Shown here: in pieces, positions 24,567 through 32,621 of the stretch
Numbering within the stretch: the first letter of the stretch is position 1
How the letters are laid out: every line of letters begins with the position of its first letter
Assembly: GCA_018402725.1 (NCBI GenBank)
Contig: JAGYII010000008.1
Span: forward strand, 1-57,599
Reading direction: 5' to 3'
Length of the DNA: 57,599 nt
From: Candidatus Izemoplasma sp.
GTDB lineage: Bacteria > Bacillota_I > Bacilli_A > Izemoplasmatales > Izemoplasmataceae
Made by a program: the position numbers and the translations under genes
The notes under the pieces: model-generated
The model's database searches: none
What the model was told of the DNA's origin: nothing
Seen by the model: only the letters and a program-made list of their open reading frames with translations

Positions 24567-25820
24567 TTAGGGATGCTTTTTCTTTACTCTATGGAGGATA
24601 AAGTCAACCAAAAGACCTAACCCAAGTACCGCAGATCCACCCAGTAAACCTCTTTCTACCCAAACAATGTCTATCCCTTTTGATGCGTCCTCTTCAATTT
24701 CAAAGAGATGCGTTTCTAAGTAACCACTCGCTCCAAATACTTTTAAGGTATATCGTCCTGGTTCCGTAATTTCAAATCCAGATTGAATAAATTGATTATT
24801 CAGATAGCCTTCTCCTAAAAACTCAATATAGACAGAATCTTGATAGCGCTCTAAGTGTCTAACTCCTTGAACATTTGCGGTTAAAGTAAAGGGAATTTCA
24901 TACGTATATGCCTCTTCATAAAAACCAAAAACATAGTTTCCAGGTTTCTCAATGGTTTGGAAAGATGCATAGGGTTCTTCGTTGAGATACGCCTGGCCAA
25001 ATTCATATTGGATTTGAACTGGCTTTATGTAAACCGTGTTTGCTTGAATTCCACTGACGATTGGATTCAAAGTAAAACGGGTGTACTGTTGATTTAAAAC
25101 CAACGTATAATGCCCAGGGATTTCAATTTTATAAGGGGCACTAATCCCAGTATGATTTAACTGAGCTTCACCCGCAAACAGTAACAAAACTTCACCCTCA
25201 ACAACGGCTTCATTATGAATCCCAATCAAATCATTTCCCTTGATGAAAGTGCCTTCCATTGTGATGAATATTTCTGAAGCATTCTCGTATTTGAAATAGA
25301 CATGATAGCCTTGTTCGGTGGATTCAATCTTTAAAATCTCGCGAATAAAAGTGTCTTCCTTATCTTCGCTATTTTGCTGAATTATCAGCAGGTCTTTTTC
25401 AAATAGTTCGGTGGACTTACTCATCTGGGTCAGGTGAATTAAGTACCCCTCTTTTAAAGGGTAAATTCCTGAAATGTCTTGATGGTTAAGATCGATGAAT
25501 CGATGATGCGTTTTGATTTCTCCTTCGGCTGATATCACGAGATAGTATGCGTGATAAATTCGAGTGGTTTGATCCAAAAAGTAACCGTCAATGACAAAGT
25601 CATCCCCCATCACTTGAAGCGAGTTGATGTGATAGTTTTCACTGGCTGATCCAAATTCATGGACAAAGGTAAACATTCCCGTCCCGCGGACAACAAGCGC
25701 AAAATAACCCTCCCTTCTCTCTTTTTGAACAACCACATGCGTCCCGTCTAGTGACTCTGTAAAAGGTCCAGATAATGCAAAAAACGAACTTAGTAATACC
25801 ATAAAGATTTTAATCAACAT
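24567..25820 (-). CDS. Surface protein with repeat modules and C-terminal membrane anchor
   Basis: No family recognised. The 417 residues begin with a signal-like hydrophobic stretch (1-18) and end with a membrane helix (about 388-410) and a basic tail HRVKKKHP, so most of it should lie outside. Residues 20-200 look all-beta, with repeated short strands. Three modules of about 57 residues follow (near 205-255, 262-312, 320-376), each with a G-x-A/G-x-LN motif and an E-x-PG-x-Y segment (LNHTG...IPGHYTL, LNEEP...KPGNYVF, LNNQF...EPGRYTL). They look like small Ig-like or jelly-roll repeats. The Shine-Dalgarno GAGGAGG is part of the ackA-side hairpin upstream (see 25821). Confidence 0.72.
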   Translation of the reverse strand: MLIKIFMVLLSSFFALSGPFTESLDGTHVVVQKERREGYFALVVRGTGMFTFVHEFGSASENYHINSLQVMGDDFVIDGYFLDQTTRIYHAYYLVISAEGEIKTHHRFIDLNHQDISGIYPLKEGYLIHLTQMSKSTELFEKDLLIIQQNSEDKEDTFIREILKIESTEQGYHVYFKYENASEIFITMEGTFIKGNDLIGIHNEAVVEGEVLLLFAGEAQLNHTGISAPYKIEIPGHYTLVLNQQYTRFTLNPIVSGIQANTVYIKPVQIQYEFGQAYLNEEPYASFQTIEKPGNYVFGFYEEAYTYEIPFTLTANVQGVRHLERYQDSVYIEFLGEGYLNNQFIQSGFEITEPGRYTLKVFGASGYLETHLFEIEEDASKGIDIVWVERGLLGGSAVLGLGLLVDFILHRVKKKHP

Positions 25821-25856
25821 AAAAAAAGCCTCCTCAATCAGATGATATGAGGAAGC
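25821..25856 (-). terminator. ackA terminator whose 3' arm is the Shine-Dalgarno of the next gene
   Basis: On minus the stem GCTTCCTCA pairs with TGAGGAGGC and is followed by seven T residues, then the ATG of the surface protein. The GAGGAGG at 25829-25835 is the only ribosome site for that ATG, so folding both terminates and hides the site. Confidence 0.78.
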
Positions 25857-25871
25857 GTTGATTTTTACTTT

Positions 25872-27056
25872 TTATTTAATGAGTCTTAAGGTATCTCTCG
25901 CAATCATCACTTCTTCATTGGTGGGAATCACCATGAGTTTAACTTCAGAATCTGACGTTGAAATGATTTCTTCTTTTCCACGAACTTGGTTTTTCTTTCC
26001 ATCCATCTTGGTTTTTAAGAAGCCCAATCTTTTCGCAATCAGGGCTCTGGATTCAGGGGCATTTTCACCCACACCCGCCGTAAAGATGATCGCATCGACT
26101 CCGTTCATGGTTAATACATAAGCACCGATGTAATCAGCAATCATTTTCGCTTGTTTATCAATTGCTAAGAAGGCCCGTTTATTTCCTTGATCTGAAGCGA
26201 TCCAAAGGTCACGAGAGTCACTTGAAACACCTGATACTCCTAAGTATCCTGATCGTTGATTGAGGTCTTCTAAGACAGTCTGTAACGGGCGATTCTCTTT
26301 CATCGCAATGTACTCGATGATGGCAGGATCAATATCTCCACTCCGGGTCCCCATCGGGATTCCGGCTAAAGGCGTGAAGCCCATTGAGGTATCAACGGAC
26401 TTACCTCCTTCAATGGCACATAAAGAAGCTCCATTTCCAATGTGTAATACAATAAGTTTCGTTTCTTTGAGGGGTTTACCTAAAATTTCAGCGGCTCGTT
26501 GTGACACATATTTATGAGACGTACCGTGAAATCCATATTTACGGACTTGATACTTTTCATACCACGCATAAGGCGTGGCGTACATGAAGGCATCTTCCGT
26601 CATTGTTTGATGGAATGCGGTATCAAATACAGCCACTTGAGGGACGCCTTCTAAGGCTTTTTGAAAGGCTTCAATACCCATTAAATTAGCGGGATTATGA
26701 AGAGGCGCTAAATCAGAGACTTGATCAATTGCTTTTTTAACATGCTCATCGATTAAGACCGCATCTTTAAAAGCTTCACCTCCATGGACCACGCGGTGAC
26801 CCACCCCTTTGATATCACTTAATGCGCCTACAATCGCTTCATCGATTAAGACTTTCAGTAAAAAAACGACGGCATCTTTATGCGTGGGAAAATCGTGATG
26901 AAACACTTTTTTATCCGTGTCCATTTTTAAAGTAAACAAAGATTGATCAAGACCAATCCGTTCACAGACACCGGACGCCTTGACTTTTTCACTTGGCATT
27001 TCTAAGACTTGAAACTTGAGAGATGAACTCCCGGCGTTAACCGCTAAAATGATCAT
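25872..27056 (-). CDS. ackA: Acetate kinase
   Basis: Acetyl phosphate plus ADP to acetate plus ATP, the energy-yielding end of fermentation. Expected motifs are present in 394 residues: ILAVNAGSSSLKF, RVVHGGE, VFDTAFHQTM, RKYGFHGTSHKYVS, LHIGNGASLCAI, TSMGFTPLAG, MGTRSGDIDP, FTAGVGENAPE and a C-terminal MVIPTNEEVMIARDT. The ATG at 27054-27056 is chosen over one seven codons upstream, since it begins directly at the conserved strand and has AAAGGA about ten bases before. It is seven bases after the YtxK-like gene, in the order known from Bacillus. Confidence 0.97.
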   Translation of the reverse strand: MIILAVNAGSSSLKFQVLEMPSEKVKASGVCERIGLDQSLFTLKMDTDKKVFHHDFPTHKDAVVFLLKVLIDEAIVGALSDIKGVGHRVVHGGEAFKDAVLIDEHVKKAIDQVSDLAPLHNPANLMGIEAFQKALEGVPQVAVFDTAFHQTMTEDAFMYATPYAWYEKYQVRKYGFHGTSHKYVSQRAAEILGKPLKETKLIVLHIGNGASLCAIEGGKSVDTSMGFTPLAGIPMGTRSGDIDPAIIEYIAMKENRPLQTVLEDLNQRSGYLGVSGVSSDSRDLWIASDQGNKRAFLAIDKQAKMIADYIGAYVLTMNGVDAIIFTAGVGENAPESRALIAKRLGFLKTKMDGKKNQVRGKEEIISTSDSEVKLMVIPTNEEVMIARDTLRLIK

Positions 27057-27063
27057 TGATTGA

Positions 27064-27984
27064 TTATCCTTTCTCAAACCATGTATTTAAACGAAGAAGC
27101 GTGTCACTCATCGCTTCTTGATCCGTAAACGAAGGAATATCGGCTACTAAAAACCGTTCAATTTGTTCTTCGGGTGCGTGTTTTTTCTTTAAAATTAAGA
27201 TGCTTTTAGGATGGTTTTTAAATAATGAATCATCAAGTTTTAATAACCCAAATAAGTGGGCTTCCTTTTGTAAGAGCTCTTTAAAATTTTCCACAGGAGC
27301 CACTGAGAAAAAATCATTTTCGATGAGAACAATCATATACCCATCAGCTTCTAAATTCTTTAAGTGATGCAAGATCACATAGTATGGGAGATAGGGTCCT
27401 TTATTATCTTTTCTATGAACGGGAAAATCCGTAATAATTAAGGGGAATACTCGGTCTTGAAAACTAAAGGTATCCTGATGGAAGAGTTGGTGATGAATAT
27501 CTAAAGCATCTAAATAATTACGTGATAGTTCTAAGATTCGGTCGTTGATATCCACCCCAACGACCATCAATTCTTCATGGGATTCGGCAATAGTCGCCAT
27601 CAGATTACCAGTCCCCATTAAGGGATCAAAAATTATATCCGGCATCTTCTTAAAGAGTTTTAAAATCAAATAGTGAATAAAATAACCAATGGCATCCGGG
27701 GTCATCTCCGGGGAGATAATCGGATCGTCTTTAAAAGCTTGCAAGATAAAAAGTTGAAACGCTTTGCGCATTGACTTCACATCAAAGTTGATATCAATGA
27801 TTTCTTTTTTAGCGGCTTTTACCTTTTTTTGATCATGTACAGATTCAAGCGTAATATCATCTTCGAGTAAATACTGAAAGACACGATTAAGTGCATCAAT
27901 CCCTAAACGTGATTCATTTAGATAAAGCGGATATACTTTTTCCAAAAAGGAAAGCATCATTTCAGTGGGGCTTGAAACCATCAT
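27064..27984 (-). CDS. YtxK-like SAM-dependent methylase
   Basis: A 306-residue class I methyltransferase of the N6-adenine type. Motif I is FDPLMGTGNLMATI (about residues 120-133), an acidic VVGVDIND follows, and the catalytic position reads ITDFPVH instead of NPPY, as in the YtxK group. Position directly in front of ackA is conserved in Firmicutes. Substrate is unknown; YtxK is not a restriction enzyme. The start is uncertain: three further Met codons occur within the first 10 residues and no clear Shine-Dalgarno favours one. It is divergent from yidD. Confidence 0.82.
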   Translation of the reverse strand: MMVSSPTEMMLSFLEKVYPLYLNESRLGIDALNRVFQYLLEDDITLESVHDQKKVKAAKKEIIDINFDVKSMRKAFQLFILQAFKDDPIISPEMTPDAIGYFIHYLILKLFKKMPDIIFDPLMGTGNLMATIAESHEELMVVGVDINDRILELSRNYLDALDIHHQLFHQDTFSFQDRVFPLIITDFPVHRKDNKGPYLPYYVILHHLKNLEADGYMIVLIENDFFSVAPVENFKELLQKEAHLFGLLKLDDSLFKNHPKSILILKKKHAPEEQIERFLVADIPSFTDQEAMSDTLLRLNTWFEKG

Positions 27985-28092
27985 ATCACCCGATTAATCA
28001 TAGCATTTTAAACCCTTGATGTAAAACCATAATCAGTAAAAAGTGAATATTCATTCAGTTATCAAAGCTTGCACAATATGGGGGTCTTTGAT

Positions 28093-28341
28093 ATGCTTAT
28101 AGCGATGAAAACAGTAAACCAATGGACCGTTAAAATGATCGAGAAATACCAAGGTCATTCCAAAAATACAAATCCCACATGTCGCTTTTTCCCCACGTGT
28201 TCGCATTATGCAAAGGAAGCGTTTGAAACACGGTCTTTTTTTATCGCCTTAGGTTTAAGTAGTTGGCGAATAGTACGTTGCAACCCACTCTCAAAAGGGG
28301 GCTATGACCCAGTCCCTACATCAAGGAAGGTACAAAGATGA
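28093..28341 (+). CDS. yidD: Membrane protein insertion factor YidD
   Basis: Small membrane-bound helper of YidC-dependent insertion. The core [18 protein letters not shown] with three cysteines, the [18 protein letters not shown] end and an amphipathic N-terminus identify it. The start is uncertain: TTG 28069, ATG 28078, ATG 28093 and ATG 28105 are in frame. ATG 28093 has a GGGGG run eight bases upstream and gives the expected length (about 82 residues). Its TGA overlaps the metK ATG, so the two are translationally coupled. Confidence 0.87.
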   Translation: MLIAMKTVNQWTVKMIEKYQGHSKNTNPTCRFFPTCSHYAKEAFETRSFFIALGLSSWRIVRCNPLSKGGYDPVPTSRKVQR

Positions 28342-29495
28342 AACCCAATTACTTTTTTACCTCTGAATCCGTGACCGAAGGTCATCCTGATAAAATGTGT
28401 GACCAAATTTCTGATGCCATTTTAGATGCTGCTTTAAAAGAAGACCCCTATGCTCGGGTAGCAATTGAAACTGCCGTCACCACAGGGCTCGTTTTTGTTT
28501 TTGGTGAAATGACAACTCATACCTATGTTGATATTCAATCCTTAATTCGTAAAACCGTAAAAAGCATTGGCTATGATCGAGGGAAATACGGATTTGATGC
28601 GGATAATGCCGGCGTTATTGTGGCGATTGATCCTCAATCTGATGATATTTCTAAAGGAATCACCCACGGTGATGAACTCGGGGCGGGTGACCAAGGGATT
28701 ATGTTTGGTTACGCCACCGATGAAACCGAACAGTACATGCCGATCACTGCGGTCCTCGCTCATAAACTCGCCCTTCAACTGAGTCAAGTCAGAAAAAATA
28801 ATACGCTGGACTATCTAAGACCCGATGGCAAAACGCAAGTGACCATTGAATTTGATGGCAACGGAAATCCTTTACGGATTGATACGGTTGTTTTATCCAC
28901 CCAACATGCTGAGACAGTTTCCTTAGAAACCTTGAAAAAAGATGTAATGAAATACATCATTGAACCCGTATTACCAGTTGATTTACGAGACGAAAAAACC
29001 CGTTACTATATCAATCCTACTGGTAAATTTGTGATTGGTGGACCCCAAGGAGACTCCGGATTAACTGGGCGTAAAATCATCGTGGATACCTACGGGGGTG
29101 TAGCGCGTCATGGGGGTGGAGCATTCAGTGGTAAAGATCCTTCTAAAGTCGATCGCAGCGCTGCCTATGCCGCTCGTTGGGTGGCTAAAAATATCGTGGC
29201 TGCAGGATTGGCTAAACGCTGTGAAATCCAGGTATCTTATGCGATTGGCATTATCGAGCCTACCAGTATTTTCTTAGAAACCTTTGGGACCTCTAACGTG
29301 CCTGATGAACAAATCCTCGTTGCGGTCAATAAAGTCTTTGACTTAAGACCTTCCGCGATTATTAAAGAACTTGATTTACTTAAACCTATTTACCAACAAG
29401 TGGCGGCTTATGGCCACTTTGGAAGAGATGATTTAAATCTTCCTTGGGAACAACTTAACAAAGTCGATGCCTTAAAAAAAGCGGTTCAAGCCTAA
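28338..29495 (+). CDS. metK: S-adenosylmethionine synthetase
   Basis: Methionine plus ATP to SAM, the methyl donor used by the methyltransferases in this window. The 385 residues have [53 protein letters not shown] and [19 protein letters not shown], with the metal and Lys residues intact. The start is ATGA overlapping the yidD stop; AAGGAAGG lies upstream. No SAM riboswitch is visible in the short leader ahead of yidD. Confidence 0.97.
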   Translation: MKPNYFFTSESVTEGHPDKMCDQISDAILDAALKEDPYARVAIETAVTTGLVFVFGEMTTHTYVDIQSLIRKTVKSIGYDRGKYGFDADNAGVIVAIDPQSDDISKGITHGDELGAGDQGIMFGYATDETEQYMPITAVLAHKLALQLSQVRKNNTLDYLRPDGKTQVTIEFDGNGNPLRIDTVVLSTQHAETVSLETLKKDVMKYIIEPVLPVDLRDEKTRYYINPTGKFVIGGPQGDSGLTGRKIIVDTYGGVARHGGGAFSGKDPSKVDRSAAYAARWVAKNIVAAGLAKRCEIQVSYAIGIIEPTSIFLETFGTSNVPDEQILVAVNKVFDLRPSAIIKELDLLKPIYQQVAAYGHFGRDDLNLPWEQLNKVDALKKAVQA

Positions 29496-29516
29496 GCTTG
29501 AGCCGCTATTTTTTTA
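29480..29516. terminator. Terminator after metK
   Basis: The 12-base stem AGCGGTTCAAGC pairs with GCTTGAGCCGCT (one G-T) and is followed by a T run. It includes the last metK codons and the stop of the convergent membrane gene. Confidence 0.85.
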
Positions 29517-30348
29517 CTTTTATCATTGTCATTCTTCTTAAAGCATCTTGTTCTTCTAGGTCGTAAAGTTCTAAAGCCTCTTCGACTGATTTTACTTGTT
29601 TATCTTCGAAATATTGAATCAATACTTTAATCGTTTTTGTTCCTTTATATTGTGAGGGAATGACGGTAATCTTATCGAGGGCTTCTTCACATTTTTCGAT
29701 CTTGATATCTAAGGTCTTAAGTTCTTCTTCCATCTGATTGATTTCTTCTTCTTTGAGTCTTTGAAGTTCTTCAATCGATGCATTTAACAAGGGGTGTTTA
29801 ATCGCCCGTTTATCTAAAATCATAAACGTAATCGGGAAGATAGCACCGATCAATAAACTAATCACCATATTGATGTTGAGTAAACTTAATAAGATTAACA
29901 AGAATGTTCCCGTATCTAAGAAAAACACCACCGATAAATAAGCGAATAAAAAAGTTCCGAAACCAGCAAGTAATAGGCCATAAAAGAGGAGTCCAGCCAT
30001 ATACCATTCTTCAACCTTATAAGGCTTATAAACAAGAACAAACCAGATATTTATTCCGGTTCCTAAAACTAAAGCGGTGAGTAATGAAAGAATCTGTTGG
30101 TCAAAGAATTCATATAAGATGACAAACAATAAAGTCGTTACAAGCACAGAAAAAATTTGGAAGACGACAAAGCTTTTAGCTTCTAAGCCTTTAAAATACT
30201 TATATTCAGCAATCGATTTGCGGACAAAAAAATCAGCATTAATCGATTCTCTTTTCTTTCTTTCAAGTTCTTTATGATCATAGATTAAATCTTGAAGTTC
30301 ATCTGCATTTTTAAGTAACGTTCTGAGTTGTGAAATAATCAATTGCAT
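29506..30348 (-). CDS. Membrane protein with flanking coiled coils, unknown family
   Basis: No family recognised. About 280 residues: an N-terminal charged helix with heptad pattern (about 1-50), five or six hydrophobic helices (about 58-190), and a C-terminal charged coiled coil (about 200-235, rich in Glu/Lys, LKEEEINQMEEELKTLDIK) that ends with a small globular region. Both ends should face the cytoplasm. The ATG at 30346-30348 is chosen since GAAGGAGACGAG stands directly before it, against a start 12 codons upstream. It is preceded by the tRNA operon's end and followed by the metK terminator, so it is a single-gene unit. Confidence 0.7.
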   Translation of the reverse strand: MQLIISQLRTLLKNADELQDLIYDHKELERKKRESINADFFVRKSIAEYKYFKGLEAKSFVVFQIFSVLVTTLLFVILYEFFDQQILSLLTALVLGTGINIWFVLVYKPYKVEEWYMAGLLFYGLLLAGFGTFLFAYLSVVFFLDTGTFLLILLSLLNINMVISLLIGAIFPITFMILDKRAIKHPLLNASIEELQRLKEEEINQMEEELKTLDIKIEKCEEALDKITVIPSQYKGTKTIKVLIQYFEDKQVKSVEEALELYDLEEQDALRRMTMIKVKK

Positions 30349-30451
30349 CTCGTCTCCTTCTTCTGAAAGGTGTATTCTAATCATAGCAAACTAACGTCTT
30401 TAAAACAATCTTAACCGGTGGGGGTTAGAAATAAAAAAAGACTTAAAAGAA

Positions 30452-30525
30452 TGGAGCAGGTGAGGGGAATTGAACCCCCGATTCCGCCTTGGCAAGGCGA
30501 CGTTTTACCACTAAACCACACCTGC
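30452..30525 (-). tRNA. tRNA-Gly (GCC)
   Basis: Full cloverleaf with acceptor GCAGGTG/CACCTGC, anticodon loop TTGCCAA, T-loop TTCAATTC and encoded CCA. It is last in the His-Gln-Leu-Gly operon, separated from tRNA-Leu by 63 bases. Confidence 0.96.
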
Positions 30526-30588
30526 ATTCAAAAAAGTCTAAGAATAATATACCACCATCATCCTTTTATGTAAACATCGAAAGAAAAA

Positions 30589-30671
30589 TGGTGCGGGTGA
30601 CAGGAGTCGAACCTGCACTCCGAGGAACTAGATCCTAAGTCTAGCGCGTCTGCCAATTCCGCCACACCCGC
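30589..30671 (-). tRNA. tRNA-Leu (UAG)
   Basis: Acceptor GCGGGTG/CACCCGC, anticodon loop CTTAGGA, a long variable arm as expected for Leu, T-loop TTCGACTC and encoded CCA. Confidence 0.95.
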
Positions 30672-30674
30672 ACG

Positions 30675-30749
30675 TGGCTGGGCTAGGAGGATTCGAACCT
30701 CCGGTGTCGGAGTCAAAGTCCGATGCCTTAACCGCTTGGCGATAGCCCA
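30675..30749 (-). tRNA. tRNA-Gln (UUG)
   Basis: Acceptor TGGGCTA/TAGCCCA, with anticodon loop CTTTGAC and encoded CCA. A glutaminyl-tRNA synthetase gene lies at the right end of the window, so this tRNA is probably charged directly. Confidence 0.95.
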
Positions 30750-30752
30750 ATA

Positions 30753-30829
30753 TGGGGCGACTGAAGGGAATCGAACCCTCGAATGCCGGAGCCACAATCC
30801 GGAGCGTTAACCACTTCGCCACAGCCGCC
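30753..30829 (-). tRNA. tRNA-His (GUG)
   Basis: The extra G at the 5' end pairs with C73, the acceptor is GCGGCTG/CAGTCGC, anticodon GTG, CCA is encoded. The first tRNA of the operon, about 30 bases after the predicted transcription start. Confidence 0.95.
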
Positions 30830-30864
30830 ATATTACGCTTTAAAAATTAAAAAGCGCAATACCA

Positions 30865-30893
30865 ATTTTAGCGGTATTACCCGCAATTGTCAA
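30865..30893 (-). promoter_or_regulatory. Promoter of the tRNA His-Gln-Leu-Gly operon
   Basis: -35 TTGACA (complement of 30888-30893), a spacer of 17 bases and -10 TAAAAT (30865-30870). The leader can fold into a stem of ATTGCGCTTT with its near complement (30832-30862) just before the first tRNA. Confidence 0.85.
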
Positions 30894-30930
30894 CTCTTAT
30901 TAAAAGCCTCAATGAGTGCTTTGGGGATAA

Positions 30931-30958
30931 AAAAAGCTCTGGATAACCAGAGCTTTTT
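30931..30958 (-). terminator. Terminator of hemolysin III-DegV unit
   Basis: AAAAGCTCTGG and CCAGAGCTTTT with an ATAA loop directly follow the DegV stop. Confidence 0.87.
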
Positions 30959-30959
30959 A

Positions 30960-31814
30960 CTAGTTAGAGCGATAATACCAAGCGAGTCCAAATCCTTTTT
31001 TACCCACATGGACTGAGAAGACGGGTCCAATATAGCGAGTCGTGGAGACTTCCACTTTTGGAAATGCACTTTCAACGCGTTCTTTCATTTGATTTAAAGC
31101 ATCATCAGAATTAATCCCAATGATCCTTACGACCAAGGTTTTTTTAGCGTCTTTTCCAGCTTCAATTTTTTCAACAATCATGTCGAGTAACTTATTATAC
31201 GTTCTTGCTTTACCGCCAAGGGTGAGTTTACCTTTATCAAGAACCAACATCGGTTTGACTCTCATCGCTGTTCCGATGATGGCTTGAGCTTTAGAAAGAC
31301 GGCCCCCTTGTTGGAGGGAGAATAAGTTCTCTACATTGAATAATAAGTCAGCACTTTCAATAACTTTTTGAACTCCCGCTTCAAAGTCCGCAGCACTTTT
31401 ACTTTTTTCAGCCAACTTCATGGCTTCAAAGAAAACAAGCTGATTCCCGTAGGCAGCATTATCTGTATCAAAGATAAAAATATCTTCTTTACGCTCTGAT
31501 TCATTTCGGGCAATCATTGCACTTTGGTACGTTCCACTTAAGCCTTTAGAGAGTGTAAAGACATAAAGCCTTTGATACCCTTTATTAAACTGAGCGGTGT
31601 AGGCATCCATAAACTCTTGGGGAGAAGGTTGTGAGGTCGTAAGACCGGCCCCAGCATCTTGACGCTCATATACAAACTGCGGGGTGATTTCTGATTCTTT
31701 GTATGACTTTTCACCATCGATAACATTTAAATCAACGACGGCGGTATCAAATTTCTTGACTTCTTCTTGGGTCAAATAAAAGGTGGAGTCCACCACAAAT
31801 CCAAATTCTTTCAT
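30960..31814 (-). CDS. DegV family fatty-acid-binding protein
   Basis: A 284-residue DegV/FakB-type protein that holds a long-chain fatty acid for the kinase FakA in phospholipid synthesis from scavenged lipid. The N-terminal VVDSTFYLTQEE, LTTSQPSPQEF and TLSKGLSGTYQSA match the family, as do FDTDNAAYGNQ, FSLQQGGRLSKAQA and MRVKPMLVLDKGKL. GGAGG stands before the ATG. It is 16 bases after the hemolysin III gene. The lipid role is known for some DegV proteins and inferred here. Confidence 0.9.
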   Translation of the reverse strand: MKEFGFVVDSTFYLTQEEVKKFDTAVVDLNVIDGEKSYKESEITPQFVYERQDAGAGLTTSQPSPQEFMDAYTAQFNKGYQRLYVFTLSKGLSGTYQSAMIARNESERKEDIFIFDTDNAAYGNQLVFFEAMKLAEKSKSAADFEAGVQKVIESADLLFNVENLFSLQQGGRLSKAQAIIGTAMRVKPMLVLDKGKLTLGGKARTYNKLLDMIVEKIEAGKDAKKTLVVRIIGINSDDALNQMKERVESAFPKVEVSTTRYIGPVFSVHVGKKGFGLAWYYRSN

Positions 31815-31830
31815 AAATCCTCCATTTTTT

Positions 31831-32523
31831 TTATATTAGTTGAAAGACAGCGAAATAGTGTAAGACAGCTGCGAGTAAAACCATGAGATGCCAAACCATA
31901 TGGACATAATGCCAATCTCTTTTAAAATAAGATAAGACAAAAAAGAAAATCCCTGAAGTATAGGTGATTCCGCCTAGGAAAACCAACCATAAGACCGGAG
32001 TTGATAAAAGCGGACTCACTAATGGCCATATAAAGACAATACTCCATCCCATAACGACGTATAAAATAACGTGAATAGGAATGAATCGTTTAGGAAAGGC
32101 TAGTCGTAAGGTCGCACCGATTAAGGCCACTGCCCAAATCCCTATGAACAATATATTGGTGGTCGAATCATTCACCACCAACAACATAAACGGGGTATAC
32201 GTTCCGGCAATTAAGAAATAAATAGCAACCATATCTAAGGTGAGTAGAAATTGATAGGCTTTATCCGTTTTAACCGGTAAAGAATGGTGAAGGGTAGAAA
32301 ATAGAAACAACATCATTAATGAGATCCCGTAGATTAAAAATACACTAATCTCTAACCATGAAGTCGCCCGCATGACAAGTAAAATGGTCCCTGCAATTGC
32401 AAGGGCGAACCCCACCCCGTGGCTGATTGAATTAGCGAGTCGATCGCCTAAGTGTGTTTGGGTAACGTCAGTTCCACCGTTGAGCATTAAATCCTTTAGC
32501 TTAGTACCAAGTTGTTTCTCCAT
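31831..32523 (-). CDS. Hemolysin III (TrhA/PAQR) family membrane protein
   Basis: A 230-residue, seven-helix membrane protein. The zinc-site pattern of the PAQR superfamily is visible: NSISHGVGF in helix 1, FSTLHHSLPV, DMVAIYFLIAGTYTPF, and a final HYVHMVWHLMVLLAAVLHY. The ATG at 32521-32523 is used, with AAGGAG upstream. The promoter shows a 15-base inverted repeat (see 32550). In Bacillus the relative helps membrane lipid balance; the earlier name hemolysin is only historical. Confidence 0.9.
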   Translation of the reverse strand: MEKQLGTKLKDLMLNGGTDVTQTHLGDRLANSISHGVGFALAIAGTILLVMRATSWLEISVFLIYGISLMMLFLFSTLHHSLPVKTDKAYQFLLTLDMVAIYFLIAGTYTPFMLLVVNDSTTNILFIGIWAVALIGATLRLAFPKRFIPIHVILYVVMGWSIVFIWPLVSPLLSTPVLWLVFLGGITYTSGIFFFVLSYFKRDWHYVHMVWHLMVLLAAVLHYFAVFQLI

Positions 32524-32549
32524 CAAGTCACTCCTTTTAAGTTAAGTTA

Positions 32550-32578
32550 ATAGTAACGATTACTACTCTATCTGTCAA
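32550..32578 (-). promoter_or_regulatory. Promoter of hemolysin III-DegV with internal palindrome
   Basis: -35 TTGACA (complement of 32573-32578), 17-base spacer, -10 TACTAT (32550-32555). The 6-3-6 inverted repeat TAGTAACGATTACTA at 32551-32565 covers the -10 and spacer, a position typical for a repressor site. The regulator is unknown. Confidence 0.72.
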
Positions 32579-32593
32579 GGTAATTACATAAAA

Positions 32594-32621
32594 ACATCAC
32601 ACCCAGTATGGGGCATGATGT
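32594..32621 (-). terminator. Terminator after GT8 gene
   Basis: An interrupted stem of ACATCA/TGATGT and CCC/GGG overlaps the end of the GT8 gene and is followed by T residues on minus. Confidence 0.68.

Noticed and set aside
27985-28092. SAM riboswitch before yidD-metK
   Set aside because: The interval of about 110 bases shows no conserved SAM-I, SAM-II or SMK core that I can recognise.
30558-30831. Two minus-strand open frames over the tRNA cluster
   Set aside because: They are frames through tRNA-Leu, -Gln and -His genes, whose cloverleaves are complete.
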